NCBI GenBank assembly: GCA_000733415.1
Contig: KL662191.1
Location: 3,562,867-3,626,866 of the forward strand
Direction: 5' to 3'
Length of the DNA: 64,000 bases
Source of the DNA: [Leptolyngbya] sp. JSC-1
Lineage (GTDB): Bacteria > Cyanobacteriota > Cyanobacteriia > Elainellales > Elainellaceae
In this document: piece after piece, positions 25,648-34,303 of the stretch
Layout: every line of letters starts with the position of its first letter
How positions within the stretch are numbered: position 1 is the stretch's first letter
Translations under genes and position numbers: made by a program
The notes under the pieces: generated by a model
What the model was told of the DNA's origin: nothing
Seen by the model: the letters and a program-made list of their open reading frames with translations, nothing else
Database searches by the model: none

Positions 25648-25989
25648 ATGCAAACTACTACCGATGTCGAAAAGCGTAAATTGCTATCATCCTTGTGCCA
25701 CGGCTCTATCTTTTTTAGTGCCTTACTCGTTTCCATTGCCGTGCCGATCGGCATCTGGTTTGTTTCAGAAGATCCGGTCGTGAAGGAAAACGCCAAAGAA
25801 GCGCTCAACTTTCACTTCAACGTTTGGCTATATGGAATATTGCTAGTTCCTCTATCGTTCATCACCTTTGGTTTGGCAGGCGGCCTCTGGTGGCTCGTTC
25901 ATTGGGGCTTGACCATCTGGGCGATTTATCAATGCTTGAACACTCCCGATCAGCCCGTTCACTACCCGTTTATTTTCCGTTTGCTTTAG
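25648..25989 (+). CDS. DUF4870 family small membrane protein
   Basis: The 113-residue protein has three hydrophobic segments: LCHGSIFFSALLVSIAVPIGIW, FHFNVWLYGILLVPLSFITFG and LWWLVHWGLTIWAIYQCL. The motif KENAKEALNFHFN is the signature of DUF4870. Its role is unknown. The start is the ATG at 25648 with AGGAG 7 bp upstream. It is followed after 22 bp by the EI24-domain gene and then a TSUP gene, so these three membrane proteins may share a transcript. Confidence 0.85.
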   Translation: MQTTTDVEKRKLLSSLCHGSIFFSALLVSIAVPIGIWFVSEDPVVKENAKEALNFHFNVWLYGILLVPLSFITFGLAGGLWWLVHWGLTIWAIYQCLNTPDQPVHYPFIFRLL

Positions 25990-26011
25990 TCAAAAGGGAT
26001 GCACCACTGCT

Positions 26012-27085
26012 ATGCCCCAACCCACTCCCCCTAGCTCACCCCCACTGCGACGCGGGCCGGGCAGTTTCTTGATGGGAGCGTCCTATCCCTTACGAGCGTT
26101 GAAGTTACTGATCGAAACGCCGCGCCTGCGCCGGGATGTGCTGCTGCCAATTTTGCTGAATCTGGTAATTGGCGTGACGCTCTATGCCGGACTGCTGTTC
26201 GCTGGACTACAGGCGATCGATACGCTGCTAGCAGCCTTGCCCACCTGGATAGCCCATACACCTCATCTAGAGGTTAGCTGGGCTGGGGATTGGTCTACTG
26301 TTTGGTCTACTTGGTGGTCTAGCTGGTGGTCTACAGCCACAGCCGCCTTACCCCATTGGAGTTGGCCTTGGCCATCCTTCCATTGGCCAACTTGGCTGCC
26401 TGCGTTGCCGGCCCTGCATCTACCATCCTTCCATTTGGCCCTGCCAGACTGGTGGCCGTCTTTACCGAAGCTCGTCGTGCCAAGCTGGGTGGCAAATCTA
26501 TCGGATCTGGGTTTGACAATTCTGATCTGGATTTTGCGGCTGGTGCTGGTGGTGACGCTCTTGCTGATTACCGGGTTCATTTTGCTGCAATTTGGCGTGC
26601 TGTTGGGGTCGCCCTGGTATGGGCATCTCTCCGAAGAGTTGGAAAAGCTGCAAACCGGGCAACTTGGTCTGATTTCAGTGAATCCGGCAGTGGAGATCGG
26701 GCGGGCCGTGTTGTACGAGCTGAAAAAGCTAACCTTGACGGTTGGGATTGGCCTGCCCCTATTGCTTTGTCATTTTTTTCCAGGGCCGGGAACGCTGATT
26801 GCCACTACAGGCGGAATTACGCTGGCGGCCACCGTGGTTTGCCTTGATTTTTTGGATGCGACCCTAGAGCGACGCCGTCTCCCCTTTCGGCAAAAGCTCA
26901 ACACAATTCTGCAAACCCTACCGGCGAGTGCAGGCTTTGCCCTGGCTTGTTTGACTCTAGTCAGCATTCCCTTCTTCAATTTGCTGGCAATTCCCGTCTG
27001 TGTGGCAGCGGGAACCCTGTTTGCCTGCGATTGGGTGTTGCCACAGCTACAAGAGCCGCAGGCCGCTCGGCGCAAAATGTTGTAG
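26012..27085 (+). CDS. EI24/CysZ-type membrane protein with a tryptophan-rich insert
   Basis: The 357-residue protein belongs to the EI24 (PF07264, CysZ-like) group: YPLRALKLLIETPRLRRDVLLP at the start, several long helices, and a C-terminal PVCVAAGTLFACDWV. CysZ is a sulfate permease, but most EI24 proteins of other bacteria are uncharacterised. Between the first pair of helices, residues 90-159 form an insert with 15 Trp (for example WSTWWSSWW, HWSWPW and WPTWLP), partly encoded by tandem tggtctac repeats near 26290-26335. The normal family has no such segment at this size. It may sit at the membrane surface or in a channel mouth. The ATG is at 26012. Confidence 0.75.
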   Translation: MPQPTPPSSPPLRRGPGSFLMGASYPLRALKLLIETPRLRRDVLLPILLNLVIGVTLYAGLLFAGLQAIDTLLAALPTWIAHTPHLEVSWAGDWSTVWSTWWSSWWSTATAALPHWSWPWPSFHWPTWLPALPALHLPSFHLALPDWWPSLPKLVVPSWVANLSDLGLTILIWILRLVLVVTLLLITGFILLQFGVLLGSPWYGHLSEELEKLQTGQLGLISVNPAVEIGRAVLYELKKLTLTVGIGLPLLLCHFFPGPGTLIATTGGITLAATVVCLDFLDATLERRRLPFRQKLNTILQTLPASAGFALACLTLVSIPFFNLLAIPVCVAAGTLFACDWVLPQLQEPQAARRKML

Positions 27086-27113
27086 AGTAGGCAAGCCGCG
27101 CTGAGATTGAGCC

Positions 27114-27923
27114 ATGCTAGAAACACCGTTGGGCTGGGGTTTGCTGTTCGTTTTGGGCAGCTTTACTGGCGTTTTGTCTGGCTTACTGGGCATTGGCGGT
27201 GGCTTGCTGATGGTACCCGCTCTGACGCTGTTTGGTGTGCCCCTGGTGCAGGCAACGGCAACTAGTTTAGTGGGAGTGTTTCTCAGTTCGATATCGGGCA
27301 GTTTGCGCAACTTCAGGGCCGGAGAACTCAACTGGCGCGTCTCGCTAGTACTGGCCGGGTTTGGCATCGTTACCGCTCAGGTAGGCGCGTGGTTGGGCGA
27401 TCAATTGCCAGATGCCTTGCTCTCGATTGGGTTTGCGGTACTGCTGCTCCTGACGATCTACCTGATGAATTTGCGGCAGCGATTACAGCGCCAGCAAGCT
27501 GGCAGTCAAGATGCTGCCAAAACGGTTTCTGATTCAATTCGCTGGAAACCAACTGCAGCTATTGGCTTACTGGCAGGCGTGCTGTCAGGATTGTTTGGCG
27601 TCGGTGGCGGTGTCGTGATGGTGCCGCTGCAAATGCTGTTTTTAGGAGAATCAATTAAAGCGGCGGTGCGGACTAGTTTAGGGGCAATTGTAGCGATTGC
27701 CATTTCTGGACTGGCCCAACATGCATGGAATGGCAATGTGCTGTGGATCCCCGGGCTTTGTTTGGGAATGGGTGGTGTTTTAGGTGCTCAGTTTGGAACT
27801 CGGTTGTTGCCTCGCTTACCCGATCAAACGGTCAACTTACTGTTTCGGGTCTTTTTGATCGGTTTAGCGGTGTATATGCTCCTGAGAGGACTTTCTGTTT
27901 GGGGCTTTCTAAACTGGGTTTGA
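27114..27923 (+). CDS. TSUP family transporter (TauE/SafE type)
   Basis: The 269-residue protein has about eight hydrophobic helices in two repeats, the classic sulfite/anion exporter layout. Each repeat opens with the glycine-rich motif: GVLSGLLGIGGGLLMVP near residue 16 and GVLSGLFGVGGGVVMVP near 155. The substrates of this superfamily include sulfite, taurine-derived sulfonates and other small anions; none can be assigned here. The ATG at 27114 is 28 bp after the EI24 gene. It ends 66 bp from the convergent def gene. Confidence 0.9.
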   Translation: MLETPLGWGLLFVLGSFTGVLSGLLGIGGGLLMVPALTLFGVPLVQATATSLVGVFLSSISGSLRNFRAGELNWRVSLVLAGFGIVTAQVGAWLGDQLPDALLSIGFAVLLLLTIYLMNLRQRLQRQQAGSQDAAKTVSDSIRWKPTAAIGLLAGVLSGLFGVGGGVVMVPLQMLFLGESIKAAVRTSLGAIVAIAISGLAQHAWNGNVLWIPGLCLGMGGVLGAQFGTRLLPRLPDQTVNLLFRVFLIGLAVYMLLRGLSVWGFLNWV

Positions 27924-27989
27924 ACTATAGTTGCAACAACTTCAATGAATGAATAAACGGTGTCTTCTATAAGTATTCAGCGACTGGTA

Positions 27990-28550
27990 TCAAGCAACCG
28001 TGCGAGTCGGAACTAGACGACAGAGATACTCTTGGTCGGTAACAATGTCTCTAACGCTTTCGAGGCGATCAAGAAATACCATGCCATTCAAATGATCCAG
28101 CTCATGCTGAAAGATGCGAGCTACAAAATCGGTCAGCTCCTGACGAATTAGCCCGCCCTCGCGGCTGATATACTCCACCTCGATCCAGCGATAGCGCGGC
28201 ACAAGTCCCCGGATTCCCGGCACGCTGAGGCATCCTTCCCAATCCTTCACGACTTCTCCAGAATGGCTGACTAGATGGGGATTCACCATCACCGTTGGCT
28301 CCATGATTGGCGCATGCGGATAGCGAGCATTTGGACGAGATGCCACAATCAACAACCGATAGGGAACAGCAACTTGGGGAGCCGCGATCCCAACCCCGTT
28401 CAACTCGATCAAGGTAGCGAGCAAATCATCGATCAACGCTTGAATGTTGCGGTCATGGACATTGTCAATCGGCTGAGCAATCTGGCGCAAAATTGGATTG
28501 CCCAACTGGGAGATTGCTAAGCGCTTGGGCGCAGTTTGTACAGTGGTCAT
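27990..28550 (-). CDS. def: peptide deformylase
   Basis: Peptide deformylase removes the formyl group from new N-termini using a bound metal. The 186-residue protein has the three family motifs: GVGIAAPQV at 52-60, EGCLSVPG with metal ligand C107, and QHELDHLNG with ligands H149 and H153 and catalytic E150. The ATG is at 28550. It does not sit next to fmt as in many bacteria, which is common in cyanobacteria. It is convergent with the TSUP gene. Confidence 0.96.
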   Translation of the reverse strand: MTTVQTAPKRLAISQLGNPILRQIAQPIDNVHDRNIQALIDDLLATLIELNGVGIAAPQVAVPYRLLIVASRPNARYPHAPIMEPTVMVNPHLVSHSGEVVKDWEGCLSVPGIRGLVPRYRWIEVEYISREGGLIRQELTDFVARIFQHELDHLNGMVFLDRLESVRDIVTDQEYLCRLVPTRTVA

Positions 28551-28862
28551 AGCTTGCCTCGCTTGACGATAGACCTCCAGCCTAACTTTACCCTGATCCT
28601 TTCAGCCATGTCGTATCCCTTAAGGCTAAATTTATTGAGTCCTTGCTGAAAATTAAAGCAAAAGTTTTAAGCTTTAAACTTTGAGTTTTAAGTTTTAAGT
28701 TGTGGATTGTGAGTCTGGACAACCGGCAAACGTATCAAAAGGTTTACTTAATCATCAGCGGGCAAGTTTTGGGTTTGAAGTTGTGAAGATGGTTGAAAAC
28801 TGGTGAATATAATTCCGGTAAGAACAAAGTAGGTGTAGGAATCGAATTAGATATAAGGTGAC
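28551..28862. other. def-mobA divergent promoter region
   Basis: This 312-bp gap holds the two divergent promoters. Positions 28660-28710 contain AT-rich words such as aagttttaag in several copies, similar to the repeat-rich spacer before aroH. No gene or structured RNA is recognised. Confidence 0.55.
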
Positions 28863-29513
28863 ATGGCACAGACCAAGCTACAAAGAATTAATGCTATTGT
28901 GCTGGCGGGTGGACTCAGTTCCCGCATGGGGCAAGACAAAGCCTTGATTGCGATCGATGGAGTGCCGTTGCTGCAACGAGTCTGTTGGGTAGCACTGCAA
29001 TGCGTCAATTCGGTTTATGTGGTGACGCCCTGGATTGATCGTTATCGTCCGCTGCTGCAAGACTTTGACCCGCCAATTCAGCTAGTACAGGAAGTGCCAC
29101 TGCCGAACGAAACCATTTCTTCAACCACCACTCATGGCCCCCTGATCGGATTTTTGCAAGGGCTGTCCCAGATTCAAGCCGCTCCAAACGATTGGGTGCT
29201 GCTGTTGGCTTGCGATTTGCCCAACTTAAGTCCAGAGATTTTGCAGCAGTGGCTGAGTGAACTACCCTCTACTGCAACCACCACTATTGCCTGCTTGCCT
29301 CGGAATCCGGCGGGCTGGTGGGAACCGCTATGTGGCTTTTACCGAGTTGGGTGTAGGGCCTCGCTAGCGGCCTATGTGCAAAATGGCGGACTTTCGTTCC
29401 AGCAATGGTTAGTCAATCAAACGGTTGAAGCCTTACCCTTGACTGACTTTGAGATGCTGTTCAATTGCAATACACCAGAGGAGTTGCGGCAGGTGCAAGG
29501 CCATCTTGAGTGA
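28863..29513 (+). CDS. mobA: molybdenum cofactor guanylyltransferase
   Basis: MobA attaches GMP to molybdopterin to form the guanine dinucleotide cofactor used by nitrate reductase and other enzymes. The 216-residue protein opens with the nucleotide-binding motif LAGGLSSRMGQDKALI, followed by LLACDLPNLSPEIL with the metal-binding Asp, and ends with FNCNTPEELRQ. Length and motif order match MobA. The ATG is at 28863. moeB-rhodanese lies elsewhere in this window, also in a cofactor role, but the two are not linked. The gene stands alone, with a small membrane protein gene following. Confidence 0.93.
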   Translation: MAQTKLQRINAIVLAGGLSSRMGQDKALIAIDGVPLLQRVCWVALQCVNSVYVVTPWIDRYRPLLQDFDPPIQLVQEVPLPNETISSTTTHGPLIGFLQGLSQIQAAPNDWVLLLACDLPNLSPEILQQWLSELPSTATTTIACLPRNPAGWWEPLCGFYRVGCRASLAAYVQNGGLSFQQWLVNQTVEALPLTDFEMLFNCNTPEELRQVQGHLE

Positions 29514-29625
29514 GGGGTAAAAATGGGAGAGAGGCAAAAGCCAGGAGTCAGGAGCGATTTGATCTAATGACAGTCGATGGTGTAGCTTTTGATAGTAAGG
29601 TTTGTCTGTAATGCCTATGTAAGTA

Positions 29626-29892
29626 ATGCCTATGGGTAGCCAATCAACTGTCAAAACTGTTTTTCTACTCGCCTTGATGGGGGGCTGGTTGATTGTAGGC
29701 GCATCGCTGATGTACCTGTTTCCGCTATTGGCGGATCTTTTAGTTTCCTCGGAGCGTACTCACGTGTGGATGCAAACCCTTAGCCGCAGTGGTTATAACC
29801 CTATGCTGGCTGTAGTTGCAGGAGGCATCACCCTGATTATTACCGTGATAGGTAATATCATTTGGCATCAGCGGTCTGAGGGCAAAATTTAG
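29626..29892 (+). CDS. small two-helix membrane protein, unrecognised
   Basis: The 88-residue protein has two hydrophobic segments, VFLLALMGGWLIVGASLMYLF and MLAVVAGGITLIITVIG, joined by a polar loop (SSERTHVWMQTLSRSGY). I do not recognise a family. The frame has good coding character: a positive and polar N-terminus, compact helices and a charged tail (HQRSEGKI). The ATG at 29626 or 29632 may be used. It follows mobA by 112 bp in the same direction and ends 7 bp before the convergent Uma2 remnant. It may be a small envelope protein of cyanobacteria. Confidence 0.55.
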   Translation: MPMGSQSTVKTVFLLALMGGWLIVGASLMYLFPLLADLLVSSERTHVWMQTLSRSGYNPMLAVVAGGITLIITVIGNIIWHQRSEGKI

Positions 29893-29898
29893 AGTATT

Positions 29899-30501
29899 TT
29901 AGAGTATCAATTTGCCTTTGCAGTAGTCTTCGATCTGAGCTGCTGACAATCCCAACAGTTGAGCAACTTGTTCCATCGCCATGCCGGGTGCAGTAATGGG
30001 TTGTTCAGAGTTATTTTTTGAGTCACTTTCTACGGGATTGGCTGCGGCTGTAGACGATGCTGGGTTTGTCACTTGAGCTGTTTGATCGTAAAAGCGTCCC
30101 AAATCTTCCATTTCCGTGCCGGGAAACAGAAACTCAATCACCACCTAGGGGTTCTTGCCTTCTTGCCAAACAACATAACTACGCCGCAGGTCTTCGCCTT
30201 CATACAAGTGCGGCACATCAACGGCTAAAAACCAGCCAGGCCGCTTATACCAAAGCGGGTGATTGACATCGTAGTACAAATTCAGGTCAGACGCTGTAAA
30301 CCAATTTTCGCGGCTATATTCCCGCAAGCGAAGGGAACTGCTCAGCAACTGAGGCTGAAGATCATGAAATACATCTGCTATACCCGGCTCCTGGGGACTC
30401 TCACTCGGCAAATCGTACATGGTCGGCAGCGTTTCACGCGGTGAGCGAGGTGGATCAACCTGCTCTAGACTCGGTTTGTGAGTAATGGGAGTCATCGTCA
30501 A
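29899..30501 (-). pseudogene. Uma2 family endonuclease with an internal stop and truncated C-terminus
   Basis: The frame from the ATG at 30501 gives a proline-rich Uma2 N-terminus (LEQVDPPRSPRETLPTMYDLP) and the domain blocks NLYYDVNHPLWYKRPGWFLAVDV and RRSYVVWQEGKNP. A TAG at 30145-30147 then interrupts it. The same frame continues as VVIEFLFPGTEMEDLGRFYDQT, the expected next block, where homologues have a Leu or similar at the stop. After that the expected C-terminal half of the nuclease is missing: only a short spacer and a helix-like tail (MEQVAQLLGLSAAQIEDY) remain before the stop at 29899. One point mutation and one deletion are therefore needed. It is a degraded relative of a Uma2 subtype different from those at 57.6 and 63 kb. 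Confidence 0.83.
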
Positions 30502-30617
30502 CCTCAGCAGTTAACTACATGCTTTATCCCTAGTTTTACTCCAAGTTGGGACCTGCGGAAATTTTGACAGCACCCAAGTTGCTGATCTACGAACGCACTG
30601 CGATCAGCAAATGCCTG

Positions 30618-31826
30618 TTAAAGCCGAGTTGAGCGAATGGCCTGGTAGGGAAAGAGGGCCTGAAATCCCGCTTGCCGTTGTTCCGGCGGCTCTGGCGCAT
30701 AATCCCACAGGCTTTCGTAGTAGAAAAAGCAGATGCCTAACCCCTGAGCGCGGGCCGACTGGGTTTGGGCTTGAATCATGGATATTGCCACCGGATTGTT
30801 GCGTAAACCAGTCAAGATACCGATACCCGTAGGAATTTTTTGCCTCGCTTCTTGAATTTCTGAACGAGTGATTTGCTCTAGAAAACTTTGCAGATTGGGA
30901 CGATACACCTGCACAATCAGTTCATCCACCGCATTTTGCCGCACCCACGCCAGCCAGTCCTGAAGATGGAAGCGATAGGCGAAGTCATAATAATTAGGCG
31001 AAACCGAGAAAATGGCCTGTGGCTTAACTGCTTTGACTGCGTTGTGTAGCTGCACCATAAAGGCAGTGATTTTGTTGGCTCGCCAGCGCACCCAATCCGG
31101 ATCCTTGGGGTCTGCCGGAGGGGTCTTGCCAGTTTCTTTTTGGTACAAACTAATCGTGTAGCTATCGTAGCCGAATTCGTTCGGCAAGCTCATGTGATCG
31201 TCAAACTGAATGCCGTCAGCATCGTAGCGAGTGACGATTTCGAGTACGAGGCTAGAAATAAACTGCTGCACCTCTGGACGAAACGGATTCAGCCATACCA
31301 CTTCCCCAGCCGCGCTCATTGAGGTTTTGGTACCATCCTGCTTTTGCGTCAGCCAGTTGGCATACTTGGTCGCCAGTTCTGAGGTGGGTGGAGCCATAAA
31401 GCCAAATTCAAACCAGGGGACTATAAGCATGCCGCGAGCATGGCCCTGAGCAATCAGATCGGCCAGGATATCTTGACCTTGAATGCCGCGATAGACAAAG
31501 GACTGAATCCCAGCTTGCTGCACCACCGTACTAGGATACATGGCATAGCCCGCATTCCAGACCACCGGATAGATTGTATTGAAATGCAGTCGGGCCAGTT
31601 GACCAACTGCATCCTGTAGTTTGGCGTGATCTCGCAGAATATCAGTGTCGTTGGTGGTCATCCAGACGCCGCGAATCTCCTGCCGGGGATATTGGGCTAC
31701 CGTTGGGACAAAGGCACTCGCCATCAGCACCGCCATCAGCGATAGCAAAAACAAGGCTGGCAGCAACCATCGGGTTGAGCATCGCCATCCTTTGGTCATG
31801 AAACGGGTCATGCTAGGCACGGTCAT
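30618..31826 (-). CDS. family 10-like glycosyl hydrolase (GHL10/DUF187)
   Basis: The 402-residue protein has an N-terminal signal anchor (LLPALFLLSLMAVLMASAFVP) and a TIM-barrel-type GHL10 domain (PF02638). The family start is EIRGVWMTTNDTDILRDH, followed by FNTIYPVVWNAGYAMYPS, RYDADGIQFDDHMSLP with the acidic residues of the presumed active site, and FSVSPNYYDFAYRFHLQDW. Members are predicted to hydrolyse surface polysaccharide or peptidoglycan-linked glycans; activities are poorly known. The ATG at 31826 places it as a single gene. It is exported, so it likely acts on the cell envelope or external sugar. Confidence 0.88.
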   Translation of the reverse strand: MTVPSMTRFMTKGWRCSTRWLLPALFLLSLMAVLMASAFVPTVAQYPRQEIRGVWMTTNDTDILRDHAKLQDAVGQLARLHFNTIYPVVWNAGYAMYPSTVVQQAGIQSFVYRGIQGQDILADLIAQGHARGMLIVPWFEFGFMAPPTSELATKYANWLTQKQDGTKTSMSAAGEVVWLNPFRPEVQQFISSLVLEIVTRYDADGIQFDDHMSLPNEFGYDSYTISLYQKETGKTPPADPKDPDWVRWRANKITAFMVQLHNAVKAVKPQAIFSVSPNYYDFAYRFHLQDWLAWVRQNAVDELIVQVYRPNLQSFLEQITRSEIQEARQKIPTGIGILTGLRNNPVAISMIQAQTQSARAQGLGICFFYYESLWDYAPEPPEQRQAGFQALFPYQAIRSTRL

Positions 31827-32157
31827 AGGCTAAACTGGGATGGAAGCAAGCGATTGGACAAATAACGCCCCCTCAAACCGGGAGCAAATCGACTAGCCCT
31901 ATAGTCTACAAGTTTTTGGCCGGGTTAAATCACTTTTGCTGAATTTGATTTAGATAAATGGCCGGTATATTGACCTGTTGGCAATCACAGGCAGGCGCTT
32001 GAAAATTTGAATGATTTGCTGACCAAATGGTTCCTGAAGCTCAGTAGATCGAAAATGAATTCGTTTTGTTCACTCAACTTGAGTTCGTTCGCGCAGCGTG
32101 TGCATAGCACAATCCCCCTTTTCTGAGATGCCCGCAGGGCTATTATGTCGATAATAA
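31827..32157. other. intergenic region holding one dispersed-repeat copy
   Basis: This 331-bp gap separates two minus-strand genes. Its proximal half is unremarkable and its distal half carries the repeat at 32110-32146. No gene is seen. Confidence 0.6.
32110..32146 (+). repeat. dispersed repeat family, copy 2
   Basis: aatcccccttttctgag, then atgcccgcagggctatta, closely matches the copies at 60802-60838 and, inverted, at 60984-61023 and 15836-15876. It lies just downstream of rsmH, where it could affect the transcript end. Confidence 0.85.
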
Positions 32158-33093
32158 TTATCTTGAATAGTTATCTTGCGGATCGATTGAATATTCATCA
32201 GCTATTCGCATTGCTATTCGCAGTTTGGCAGAGCGAGCACGGGCATTTTGCGCGATTTCGGTCTCGCTGGGTGCAATTGGCTTTTTGGTGATCACTCGCA
32301 AAAGGTCTGAGTCCTTGAGCGCGTGTTTGACGATTCGATCTTCTAGACTATGGAAGCTAATAATGGCCAGCCGCCCGTTGGGTTTTAGCCACAGGGGTGC
32401 TTTTTGTAGCAAGGTTTGCAGTACGTCTAGTTCTTGGTTGACGGCGATGCGCAGGGCCTGAAAGGTGCGGGTAGCTGGATGAATTCTGCCATAGCGGTAG
32501 GAGCGCGGCACGGAGTGAAAAATGGTTTCTGCGAGTTCGGTGGTGGTCTGAAACGGTCGGCGTTCGACAATCCGGCGAGCAATTTGGCGTGATAGTCGCT
32601 CTTCGCCGTAGGTGTATATTAGATTTGCCAGGTCGGTTTCGTTCCAGGTGTTGACGATCTCAGCGGCGGTCAGGTTCTGGTGGGGATTCATCCGCATATC
32701 TAGCGGTGCCTCTTGCCGGAAACTGAAGCCCCGGTCGCCCCAGTCAAACTGGGCTGAGCTGACGCCTAAATCGGCCAAGATGCCGTCAAATCGCTGGTTT
32801 CCTGGCTCAAAAACGGCAAAGTTAGTGTGGTGAAACTGTACCCGATTGCCATACTCGGCTAACCGTTGCTGAGCGGCTTGCAATGCCTGTGGATCTTGAT
32901 CTAACGCTGTCACTCGCACATCGGCTGCGGCTGCCAGAATCAGGGCGCTATGCCCACCGCCGCCCACAGTGGCGTCCAGATAATGCCCGCCTGCCTGAAC
33001 CGCCAATCCCTCAATTACCGCTGACGCTAGGACAGGAATATGCACAAAGGCTTGATTTTCTTGGCTGACAATTGGCTCCACAGGGTTGCCCAT
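32158..33093 (-). CDS. rsmH: 16S rRNA (cytosine(1402)-N(4))-methyltransferase RsmH
   Basis: RsmH (MraW) makes N4-methyl-C1402 in the ribosomal decoding centre using SAM. The 311-residue length is typical. HIPVLASAVIEGL opens the protein, YLDATVGGGGHSALIL is the SAM-binding loop, DGILADLGVSSAQFD carries the catalytic region and RIAVNQELDVL and IISFHSLEDRIVK are later signatures. The ATG is at 33093. Elsewhere rsmH is in the dcw cluster; here there are no division or murein genes beside it, which is usual in cyanobacteria. Confidence 0.96.
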   Translation of the reverse strand: MGNPVEPIVSQENQAFVHIPVLASAVIEGLAVQAGGHYLDATVGGGGHSALILAAAADVRVTALDQDPQALQAAQQRLAEYGNRVQFHHTNFAVFEPGNQRFDGILADLGVSSAQFDWGDRGFSFRQEAPLDMRMNPHQNLTAAEIVNTWNETDLANLIYTYGEERLSRQIARRIVERRPFQTTTELAETIFHSVPRSYRYGRIHPATRTFQALRIAVNQELDVLQTLLQKAPLWLKPNGRLAIISFHSLEDRIVKHALKDSDLLRVITKKPIAPSETEIAQNARARSAKLRIAMRIADEYSIDPQDNYSR

Positions 33094-33135
33094 CTCGACT
33101 GTCCTTCAGCTTACCGCATTCTAAAGTTTCGCAAT

Positions 33136-33842
33136 ATGATTACGATTCTCAACTCGATGCAGCCAGGGACTGAGCGAATTCGTCAGATTGTTTTGTCGCT
33201 ACGCACCTTCTCTCGCACGGACGAAGCGGAATTCAAATCTGTAGATATCCATAGATATCCATAGATATCCATGAAAGAGATATCCATGCAAGCATCGAAA
33301 GCACCCTGCTGATTTTGCAACACCGACTCAAAGCCCAACCCCCACGACCCGCGATTGAAGTTATAAGATTACTTAAATCTACCACTAGTCGAATGCTATG
33401 CCGGACAGCTAAATCAGGTCTTTATGAATCTTCTGGCGAATATAATTGATGCCATTGAAGACAGCAGCGCAAGGCGATCTTAAGTCACCATAGACAGCCC
33501 GAATTAAATCACAATCCGAACTGCATTTGATCCAGACTGGGTAGAAGTTGCCATTGCCGATAACGGTAGCGGTATGCCCCAGAAATTCAACAGCGAATTT
33601 TTGATCCTTGCTTTACCACCAAACCACCTGGGAAAGGCACCGGAATGGGCTTATCGATCAGCTACCAAATCATTACAGAAAAATATGGTGGCAAATTAGA
33701 GTGCTTTTCCCAGGAGTGGAAAAGCACCGAGTTCATGATGCGAATTCCTTTATGTCAATCAGTTCCTTCATTCCAGGGAAGATTAGGGAAGATTTACGCC
33801 ATCCACCGAAATTTCGGTCTTAATGAAGTAAAGTTTGGATGA
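33136..33842 (+). pseudogene. decayed sensor histidine kinase (HisKA/HATPase remnant)
   Basis: Pieces of one kinase C-terminal half lie in order but in different frames. 33136-33276 gives TERIRQIVLSLRTFSRTDEAEF, the dimerisation-helix part; the next piece (about 33285-33365) gives ESTLLILQHRLKAQP; then LPLVECYAGQLNQVFMNLLANIIDAIED, the N-box region; then VEVAIADNGSGMPQK, the G1 box; then IFDPCFTTKPPGKGTGMGLSISYQIITEKYGG, the F and G2 boxes, running to 33842. At least three frameshifts and several stops separate these. A 10-bp repeat expansion (33243-33272) disrupts the first join. The sensor N-terminus is gone, ending 42 bp from rsmH. The gene is dead, but its response-regulator neighbour survives. 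Confidence 0.88.
33243..33272. repeat. 10-bp tandem repeat inside the kinase pseudogene
   Basis: agatatccat is present three times in tandem, with a fourth copy five bases later (33278-33287). The expansion adds bases not matching the kinase family and breaks the frame. Confidence 0.9.
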
Positions 33843-34303
33843 GAGCATCTTTTGACCCGGATATGGAAGAACCTGCGGCAGAGCAATTGATTTTGATTGT
33901 GGAAGATAACCCTGACCACATTCAGACCATTCAACAGACACTAGCCCAAACAACCCTACAGCCGCAGATTATGGCCATTGGCAACGGGGAGCAGGCGATG
34001 CAATTCCTGCGACAACAGGGCGACTATGCGAGTACCCGCCGACCCGATCTGATTTTGCTGGACTTGAATTTGCCTGGAAAAGACGGCAGAGAACTGTTGG
34101 CCGAGCTGAAAGCCGATCCCCAGTTGCGGCGCATTCCGGTGGTGGTCCTAACTATGTCAACCGAGGAAACGGATATTTTGAATAGCTACACGCTTCAAGG
34201 TAATTGCTATGTGATTAAATCCTCGGATCTGGAACAGCTTGCCCAAATTGTCAAACGGATTGAAGAATTTTGGTTAGAAATTGTAACTCTTCCAGGAGAG
34301 TAA
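33839..34303 (+). CDS. response regulator, Rcp1-like single REC domain
   Basis: The 154-residue protein is a lone receiver domain. Asp75 in LILLDLNLPGKDGR is the expected phosphorylation site, EDN near the N-terminus the acidic pocket, and VVVLTMST and KSSDLEQL provide the conserved Thr and Lys. The wording (AELKADPQLRRIPVVVLT; IEEFWLEIVTLP) is nearly that of Rcp1 at 37295, so the two are paralogues. The ATG at 33839 overlaps the stop of the decayed kinase by 4 bp; the ATG at 33863 is an alternative. Its own kinase is broken, so it may be an orphan or receive phosphate from another kinase such as Cph1. Confidence 0.92.
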   Translation: MRASFDPDMEEPAAEQLILIVEDNPDHIQTIQQTLAQTTLQPQIMAIGNGEQAMQFLRQQGDYASTRRPDLILLDLNLPGKDGRELLAELKADPQLRRIPVVVLTMSTEETDILNSYTLQGNCYVIKSSDLEQLAQIVKRIEEFWLEIVTLPGE

